21,756 nucleotides of DNA from an uncultured Pseudomonadota bacterium (GTDB taxonomy: Bacteria; Pseudomonadota; Gammaproteobacteria; Burkholderiales; SG8-39): assembly GCA_903864555.1 (NCBI GenBank), contig CAIPGJ010001092.1, positions 1-21,756 of the forward strand, written 5' to 3'. Under the pieces are notes generated by a model. The model was not told the origin of the DNA, did not search any database, and saw only the letters and a list, made by a program, of their open reading frames with translations. Of the stretch, positions 18,101-21,756 are shown piece after piece (position 1 is the first letter of the stretch; each line of letters starts with the position of its first letter). The position numbers and the translations under genes were made by a program.

Positions 18101-18543
18101 CACAGCGAAAAGTTGTCGGTGCCCGGAGGCGCAGAGGAACTGGCGAGCGTCATGGCGTGGGCAAGCTTCTTGTCCCAGGCTTCGACATCCCAGATTTCGA
18201 AGTGGCTGCCCTGGCCGACCAGCATGACGTCCTTCTTCAGGTCGGCGAACTTGCGCAGGGCGGGCGAAACGAGGATGCGGCCTTGCGCGTCGAGGGAGAG
18301 TTCCTCGGCAAAACCGACCAGCAGGCGCTGCCACCAGCGGGCCTGCTCATTGAAGCTGGACAGGGCCTGGATGCGCGTGCCGATGGGCTCCCAGGCAGGA
18401 CGTGGGTAGAGCAGCACGCAGCCATCCGGGTGCGCAGTAAGCACAACGGCGCCGCCGCCCGCGTTCAACGCGTCACGGTGGCGCGTTGGTACGGCCAGTC
18501 GACCTTTGGCGTCGAGACTGAGTTCCGCTGCCCCTTGAAACAC
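18100..18543 (-). CDS. mraZ: MraZ, AbrB-fold transcriptional repressor of the dcw operon
   Basis: MraZ binds repeated TGGG-type sequences upstream of its own gene and represses the operon, as shown for Escherichia coli. It forms ring-shaped oligomers. The 147-residue product has the two tandem SpoVT-AbrB folds: [17 protein letters not shown] (8-24) and [18 protein letters not shown] (82-99), each with the DxxGR core. The start is GTG (18543-18541), preceded at 6 nt by AGGGG (18554-18550). It is the first gene of the cluster. Its upstream region carries the expected decamer operator and a promoter. The stop overlaps rsmH by one base. Confidence 0.96.
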   Translation of the reverse strand: MFQGAAELSLDAKGRLAVPTRHRDALNAGGGAVVLTAHPDGCVLLYPRPAWEPIGTRIQALSSFNEQARWWQRLLVGFAEELSLDAQGRILVSPALRKFADLKKDVMLVGQGSHFEIWDVEAWDKKLAHAMTLASSSAPPGTDNFSL

Positions 18544-18581
18544 CCTTGTCCCCTGTCAGGTAGTGTTGGAGAGCCTCTGGA

Positions 18582-18618
18582 ATCTCCAGAAATTCCCACT
18601 AAATTCTACTTCTCACCA
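18582..18618 (-). promoter_or_regulatory. MraZ operator: four decamer repeats
   Basis: On the coding strand, TGGTG, TAGAA, TGGGA and TGGAG occur one after another with 5-nt spacers. Their three-base cores (plus-strand complements at 18616-18618, 18606-18608, 18596-18598 and 18586-18588) are exactly 10 bp apart. Known MraZ sites are TGGGN-like repeats separated by 5 nt, so this is almost certainly the autoregulatory operator. The second unit is degenerate (TAG). The first unit overlaps the -10 element and the others cover the start of the transcript, which explains repression directly. Confidence 0.85.
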
Positions 18619-18646
18619 CTTTAGAGTAAAGAAAACAGGGGGTCAA
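18618..18646 (-). promoter_or_regulatory. Sigma70-like promoter of mraZ (Pmra)
   Basis: TTGACC (18646-18641) and TAAAGT (18623-18618) are separated by 17 bp on the coding strand and match the -35 and -10 consensus at 5 and 4 of 6 positions. The start of transcription would lie near 18611, leaving a leader of about 65 nt. A-tracts directly upstream (AAAAA and AAATTTTT, 18651-18668) could act as an UP element. The -10 element overlaps the first MraZ decamer. Confidence 0.65.
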
Positions 18647-18684
18647 GCACAAAAATGGGGAAATTTTTAGTCCTGACAGGGACT

Positions 18685-18775
18685 TAAGTCATTTTGCGAA
18701 GAATTTTAATGAAAATAATAATCAATATTATCAAATAGATAAAAAATTATCTAAAAGTGCTTTATGAAGAAACAG
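18685..18775. other. Very AT-rich tract upstream of the mraZ promoter, with a 7-bp hairpin
   Basis: By hand count 18691-18760 has about 17% G+C, far below the flanking genes. It includes the perfect inverted repeat TAGATAA-AAAA-TTATCTA (18736-18753) and many short A- and T-runs. Such a tract could bend DNA, melt easily, bind H-NS-type proteins, or end the upstream transcript as a weak hairpin with U-runs. No ORF is supported here. Confidence 0.5.
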
Positions 18776-18783
18776 GCCCCAAA

Positions 18784-18802
18784 GTGGGAAAATTGTTCCC
18801 AC
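18784..18802. repeat. Perfect 7-bp inverted repeat GTGGGAA/TTCCCAC
   Basis: GTGGGAA-AATTG-TTCCCAC is a perfect stem with a 5-nt loop. In the minus-strand RNA of the upstream gene it would be followed by CUUUGGGG, so it lacks a proper U-tract. It contains TGGGA on both strands, the core of the MraZ decamer, but without the tandem 10-bp spacing. Confidence 0.4.
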
Positions 18803-18865
18803 CAAGGCGGCAGACAGGGACGATTCGCCAGGGAGCGAAGGCTGTGCAGGAGCGGCCGGTCAGAA

Positions 18866-18883
18866 GGCCCCATGCATGGGGCC
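18866..18883. repeat. 18-bp perfect palindrome with outer complementary arms
   Basis: GGCCCCATGCATGGGGCC reads the same on both strands. It is flanked by GCGGCCGG (18852-18859) and CCGGCCCGC (18889-18897), which can pair outside it with a one-base bulge. It lies about 80 nt beyond the stop of the uncharacterised gene, where a transcript end is expected. A second GC stem (GCCGC/GCGGC, 18932-18945) is closer to that stop. Neither has a U-tract. A factor-dependent terminator or a protein site are both possible. Confidence 0.45.
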
Positions 18884-18962
18884 AGGGGCCGGCCCGCGTC
18901 TGCAGCGCATGAAGGCGCGCGGCCCTCCGGCGCCGCTGACGCGGCCCGGGAGCCAATCAATA

Positions 18963-19532
18963 CTAGTGGAGGTGTTTCTTGGCCTGCGTTGCGCGCGCCG
19001 AAGACGTGCCGCTGCTGGGGCTGACTTCACCCTTGCTGCTGCCACTGCCCTGCTCTCCCCAGCGGCGCTCGAACAACTGATGCACCAATTGCAGCGCTTC
19101 GCCGATCTCGCCCTGCGAGAAATGCCGCGACAGCAGCGAGGTGACATCCTCGATCATGCTGCGGCGCTGTTCGTCCTGTATCGATTCCTGCGAGGGGCCG
19201 ACAAACGCCATGGTGCGCTCGTCGCGGCCGTCATCGTGATAGAAGGTCACTTCGACGCCGGCGGCCTGTTCGGCATAGCTGCACAGCGACTCGAAGGCCG
19301 ACTCCAGCGCGCGCTGGAAATTGCGCCCGACCCAGCCCGTCCAGCACACATCCAGCACACGCCGGCGACGGTCGAAGACAATGCCCGGCTCGTCCTGGTG
19401 GGCGCTGCGCGCATCGGCCAGACCATCGAGATCGACATATTCGAGCCAGGCACGCAGAGCCTGCTCCACCTCAGCCTGGGTGACGCCGGCCTTCATGGGA
19501 ATGACGCCGTGGACGTGAACTTCGGTATGCAT
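18963..19532 (-). CDS. Uncharacterised betaproteobacterial protein (DUF6806-like, from memory)
   Basis: The 189-residue product starts MHTEVHVHGVIPMKAGVTQA and ends TQAKKHLH. No signal peptide or membrane segment is visible, so it is probably cytosolic. Notable segments are HQDEPGIVFDRRRRVLDVCW (45-64), the acidic stretch VEVTFYHDDGRDE, and the helical MIEDVTSLLSRHFSQGEIGE leading to VHQLF. A serine-rich linker follows. The HVHG opening, CWT, EVTFY, FVGP and terminal HLH recall a family found next to betaproteobacterial genes that I remember as DUF6806. The name is unverified and no function is known to me. The ATG at 19532 has AGGAG 9 nt upstream, which decides against a longer frame starting at 19583. 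It has its own candidate promoter and lies directly upstream of the dcw regulatory region. Confidence 0.8.
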   Translation of the reverse strand: MHTEVHVHGVIPMKAGVTQAEVEQALRAWLEYVDLDGLADARSAHQDEPGIVFDRRRRVLDVCWTGWVGRNFQRALESAFESLCSYAEQAAGVEVTFYHDDGRDERTMAFVGPSQESIQDEQRRSMIEDVTSLLSRHFSQGEIGEALQLVHQLFERRWGEQGSGSSKGEVSPSSGTSSARATQAKKHLH

Positions 19533-19591
19533 GGAAGGGTGCTCCTGATGGGCTGCCGGGGGAAAGGCGGACACCCCGGACAAGAGGGGGC

Positions 19592-19620
19592 ATGCTACGG
19601 CCCGCGGAAGGCCAATTCAA
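19592..19620 (-). promoter_or_regulatory. Candidate promoter of the uncharacterised gene
   Basis: TTGAAT (19620-19615) and TAGCAT (19597-19592) lie 17 bp apart on the coding strand, each matching 4 of 6 consensus positions, about 60 nt upstream of the gene start. The rest of the 19533-19678 gap shows an 8-C run (19649-19656) and no clear terminator for the paraslipin gene. Confidence 0.35.
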
Positions 19621-19678
19621 GCCTTATTTTCCCCCAGGCGCCGGCAATCCCCCCCCGCGAGGATGGCTCCCCGTGGGT

Positions 19679-20698
19679 TTATGTCTGACGGGGAGAGCCC
19701 GCCTTGGCCACCAGCGCAGGTTCAGCGCGCGTCTTGTCGAGCACGCTCATCGCGGTGGCGACGATGCCGGCAACGTCGCTGACATTGGCCGGGATGATCA
19801 TGGTGTTGTTGGTGCGTGCCAGCATGGCGAAGGCATTGATGTACTGCTCGGCTATCTTGAGGTTGGCCGCCTGCGCGCCGCCGTCCTTGCCGATCGCCTC
19901 AGCGACCGACTCGACCGCGGCTGCAGTGGCCTCGGCCACCAGGCGCAGCGCCGTGGCCTCGCCCTGGGCCTTGTTGACCTGTGCCGTCTTCTCCCCTTCG
20001 GACTTGAGGATCGCCGCCTGCTTCTGGCCCTCGGCGACATTGATCTCCTGCTGCTTCTCGCCCTCGGACTTGGCGATGAGCGCGCGCTTTTCGCGCTCCG
20101 CGGTGATCTGCTGCTGCATGGCACGCAGGATGGATTCAGGCGGGGTGATGTTCTTGATCTCGTAGCGCAGCACCTTCACGCCCCAGCTGCGGCCGGCCTC
20201 GTCCAGCACCGACACCACCTGCTTGTTCATTTCGTCGCGACTATCGAAGGTCTTGTCCAGCTCCATCTTGCCGATCTCGCTGCGCAGCGCGGTCTGCGCC
20301 AGTTGCGTGATCGCGGCGATGTAGTTGGACGAGCCATAGGAGGCCAGGCGCGGGTCGGTCACCTGAAAGTAGATGATGCCGTCCACCGAGAGTTGCGTGT
20401 TGTCACGCGTGATGCAGACCTGCTCGGGCACGTCGAGTGGCACTTCCTTCAGCGAATGCTTGTAGGCGACGCGGTCGAAGAAGGGAATGATCACGCGCAG
20501 GCCCGGCTCGAGGATGGTATGGAAGCGCCCGAAGCGCTCCACCACCCAGGCATTCTGCTGCGGCACGATGCGCACCCCCTCGATGACAAACACCACCACC
20601 AGCGCCAAAAGGAAGATGGGCACCGCCCAGGGCCGTGTGGCATCCACCGTGGCCGCGATCATGCTCAGGATGACAACACCGACGAGTTTCGGAAACAT
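19679..20698 (-). CDS. Paraslipin / SPFH (Band 7) membrane protein
   Basis: SPFH proteins oligomerise at the inner membrane and organise or protect membrane proteins. The 339-residue product has hydrophobic stretches at about 3-17 and 25-40, then VRIVPQQNAWVVERFGRF (42-59), the SPFH domain (about 42-195, including LEPGLRVIIPFFDRV and TQLAQTALRSEIGKMELD), and a coiled-coil region rich in A/E/K/Q (about 196-265). The end IAEQYINAFAMLARTNNTMI (282-301) resembles mitochondrial stomatin-like protein 2, which marks it as a paraslipin rather than a QmcA proper. The ATG at 20698 has GGGAG 8 nt upstream. The extra N-terminal hydrophobic stretch is longer than I expect for the family, and an internal Met (residue 13) is an alternative without a ribosome binding site. 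It sits 39 nt after an NfeD-like gene, the classic partner. Confidence 0.93.
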   Translation of the reverse strand: MFPKLVGVVILSMIAATVDATRPWAVPIFLLALVVVFVIEGVRIVPQQNAWVVERFGRFHTILEPGLRVIIPFFDRVAYKHSLKEVPLDVPEQVCITRDNTQLSVDGIIYFQVTDPRLASYGSSNYIAAITQLAQTALRSEIGKMELDKTFDSRDEMNKQVVSVLDEAGRSWGVKVLRYEIKNITPPESILRAMQQQITAEREKRALIAKSEGEKQQEINVAEGQKQAAILKSEGEKTAQVNKAQGEATALRLVAEATAAAVESVAEAIGKDGGAQAANLKIAEQYINAFAMLARTNNTMIIPANVSDVAGIVATAMSVLDKTRAEPALVAKAGSPRQT

Positions 20699-20737
20699 GG
20701 CAGTTCTCCCTCTCAAGGCTGCATCAGCTTGCACGCA

Positions 20738-21199
20738 TCAGGAATGCACAGACGGCGCGCGCTGGCGCGACACCGTCAGGGTATTGCCCTCCATGCCGAC
20801 GATATAGAACACGTCGCCTGGGGCGGTGGCCAGATCACTGGCGCCGCTGGCATCGTTTTCGATGAAGGCATCCCAGCGGGTGTCGCGATAGCGGACGCGC
20901 GCATGGCGCGCCACCGGGTTGACCCAGGTCTCGAAGCTCACCGACTGGCCGATGTCGAGCGAGGCCATCGGGCTGCCCTCCTGCAACAGGCGGCGCCGGC
21001 TCTTTACCCAGAAGGTGCCGACCACCGCCACCACGGCAGCGGTGAGGGCCTGCAGATAGAAGGCAGGACTGTACAAGGCCATGAGGCCGCCCGCGAAGGC
21101 AGCCAGGCCCAGCACCAGCAGGAAGAAGGTGCCGGTCAGCAATTCGGCAATGACCAGCACGAAGCCGGCCAGGATCCACGCGACATAGGGTTCAGGCAT
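20738..21199 (-). CDS. NfeD-like membrane protein, partner of the paraslipin
   Basis: Short NfeD proteins pair with SPFH proteins, and their OB-fold domain is thought to contact the partner. The 153-residue product has a hydrophobic N-terminal half with about three membrane helices (about 6-28, 30-43, 47-64), a short basic loop (KSRRR, 66-70), and a soluble OB-fold C-terminal domain (about 80-150: SLDIGQSVSFETWVNPVARH, VRYRDTRWDAF, GDVFYIVGMEGNTLTV). The ATG begins PEPYVAWILAGFVLVIAELL, normal for the family. The upstream GAGG is somewhat far at 12 nt. It is first in a two-gene operon with the downstream SPFH gene. No protease domain is present, so this is the short NfeD1b-type form. Confidence 0.9.
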   Translation of the reverse strand: MPEPYVAWILAGFVLVIAELLTGTFFLLVLGLAAFAGGLMALYSPAFYLQALTAAVVAVVGTFWVKSRRRLLQEGSPMASLDIGQSVSFETWVNPVARHARVRYRDTRWDAFIENDASGASDLATAPGDVFYIVGMEGNTLTVSRQRAPSVHS

Positions 21200-21305
21200 G
21201 CGGGAATCTTACCTCAGCCATGGCCTTCGCGTGCCCTCGGCACACAGCATCATGGCCATCATCCGTCGCCCATGCACGACGTCGGCTGCCTCCTACCTTA
21301 AAAGC

Positions 21306-21333
21306 AGTCGGACACCGACTTTCCCCGGCGGGG
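21306..21333. repeat. Two adjacent small hairpins between nfeD and the BON remnant
   Basis: AGTCGG-ACA-CCGACT (21306-21320) is followed by TT and CCCC-GGC-GGGG (21323-21333). They stand at the left flank of the miniature element in the divergent gap (21200-21558). No promoter for either divergent gene could be called with confidence. The rest of the gap outside the miniature element shows nothing recognisable. Confidence 0.3.
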
Positions 21334-21345
21334 GGCTTTCCCTAG

Positions 21346-21445
21346 GGAAACACTGATCCAGTCTCGAATCGAGGATCACCGTTCAACTGTTTCCTCTGAC
21401 GTCGGGGACAGACAAGGGGGCGCAGCCCACTGGTTCAGTGCTTCC
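21346..21445. mobile_element. 100-bp miniature inverted-repeat element, IS5-group-like
   Basis: The left end GGAAACACTGATCCAGT and the inverted right end GGAAGCACTGAACCAGT match at 15 of 17 positions. CTAG lies immediately outside both ends (21342-21345 and 21446-21449), as expected for a 4-bp target duplication of YTAR type, which the IS5 subgroup makes. The element is exactly 100 bp and has no coding capacity, so it would need a transposase in trans. The interior has a small nested stem (TGATC, CTCG/CGAG, GATCA near 21354-21378). The left CTAG falls within a 14-bp palindrome TTTCCCTAGGGAAA (21337-21350). No transposase gene is in the window. Confidence 0.7.
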
Positions 21446-21558
21446 CTAGAGTCGTTCGCATGCACCGATGCCCTGATGCCAGGGCCGGATGTTTCGGGCG
21501 CCGAACCCCAGGTTCAGGACTTTCCCGTATCACTCATTCCGACCCTCAGGAGAATGCA

Positions 21559-21756
21559 ATGAAGAAAACATCGAAGGTCTATCTGGCTTGTCTGGTGCGC
21601 GCCGCGCTGGCCTTGCCGCTGGCTGCCACAGCCGCCACCGCAGAACAGGACCAGACAACGCCGCCGAAGCCGACAAGGCGGCCACGCTCGCCCGTGCGGT
21701 GGACGGCGTGAAGTCGGTGCACAATGAACTGCCCGTGCGCAACGCAGCCAGCAACA
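21559..21756 (+). pseudogene. Secreted BON-domain protein, rearranged or frameshifted remnant
   Basis: BON-domain proteins such as OsmY are small periplasmic or lipid-binding proteins linked to envelope stress. An ATG with AGGAG 6 nt upstream opens MKKTSKVYLACLVRAALALP followed by LAATAATAEQDQ, a signal peptide with likely cleavage after ATA. That frame ends at 21711 after only 50 residues. From about 21660 another frame reads AAEADKAATLARAVDGVKSV then HNELPVRNAASN, the second half of a BON domain (pattern A..AR.V.GV..V.N.L.V), and stays open to the window end. The first half of the domain is missing, so an internal deletion that also shifted the frame is likely. An arginine interrupts the signal-peptide core (CLVRAAL). 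The right part of the gene is outside the window. Confidence 0.65.

Larger units (their letters stand above)
18552..18680. repeat. Two CCTGNCAGG palindromes flanking the mraZ promoter
   Basis: CCTGTCAGG (18552-18560) and CCTGACAGG (18672-18680) are each symmetric around the central base and lie exactly 120 bp apart. Including one more base they form a perfect 10-bp inverted pair (18551-18560 and 18672-18681). One site covers the mraZ ribosome binding region. The other lies upstream of the promoter -35 element. The layout would suit a repressor acting by looping. No regulator with this site is recognised. Confidence 0.4.

Noticed and set aside
19649..19656. Eight-C run in the gap after the paraslipin gene as a phase-variation switch
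   Set aside because: It is not in a coding frame nor at promoter spacing. It is noted only as a likely sequencing-error spot.
19592..21301. Plus-strand open frame of 569 codons opposite the paraslipin and NfeD-like genes
   Set aside because: It shadows two well-supported minus-strand genes. The leucine- and histidine-rich sequence reflects the antisense of coiled-coil codons.
21381..21530. Three degenerate GTTCA...TTCC repeats (21381, 21433, 21512) as an operator array
   Set aside because: Two lie inside the miniature element and one is part of its terminal repeat. The spacing is irregular and the match short, so the mobile element explains them better.

Overview
The window is one large, almost complete division and cell wall (dcw) cluster of a high-G+C Gram-negative bacterium, read entirely on the minus strand. 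Gene order is mraZ-rsmH-ftsL-ftsI-murE-murF-mraY-murD-ftsW-murG-murC-murB-ddl-ftsQ-ftsA-ftsZ-lpxC. This order, the MurE meso-diaminopimelate signature (DNPR), LpxC at the end, and the FtsZ C-terminal peptide ending in DIPAFLRKQAD point to a betaproteobacterium. murB lying between murC and ddl fits Rhodocyclales or Nitrosomonadales relatives as well as some Burkholderiales. I cannot place it more finely from sequence alone.

Region by region, from high to low coordinates on the minus strand. Positions 21199-19679 hold a two-gene membrane operon: an NfeD-like protein and a paraslipin (SPFH/Band 7). Positions 19532-18963 hold an uncharacterised betaproteobacterial protein. Positions 18962-18544 form a long regulatory gap with strong inverted repeats, a very AT-rich tract, a sigma70-like promoter and a four-unit, 10-bp-phased MraZ operator. 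Positions 18543-339 are the dcw cluster. Neighbouring genes overlap by 1, 4, 8 or 11 nt at every junction except mraY/murD (113 nt) and ftsA/ftsZ (255 nt). lpxC begins at 106 and leaves the window.

At the right edge, on the plus strand, a secreted BON-domain gene appears to be a rearranged remnant. Upstream of it lies a 100-bp element with 17-bp imperfect terminal inverted repeats and CTAG direct repeats on both sides, which I read as an IS5-group-like miniature transposable element.

Functionally, MurB, MurC, MurD, MurE, Ddl and MurF build UDP-MurNAc-pentapeptide. MraY and MurG convert it to lipid I and lipid II. FtsW and FtsI polymerise and cross-link it at the septum. FtsL and FtsQ scaffold that complex, and FtsA tethers the FtsZ ring. 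RsmH modifies 16S rRNA, MraZ represses the operon, and LpxC commits precursor to lipid A.

The cluster itself is conventional. The unusual points are a single-base frameshift in ddl, a duplicated ftsA 3' end next to ftsZ, an AT-rich islet with a duplicated mraY terminus and a 27-codon ORF between mraY and murD, a pair of CCTGNCAGG palindromes around the mraZ promoter, and the miniature element near the BON remnant. I did not find a clearly new multi-gene system.
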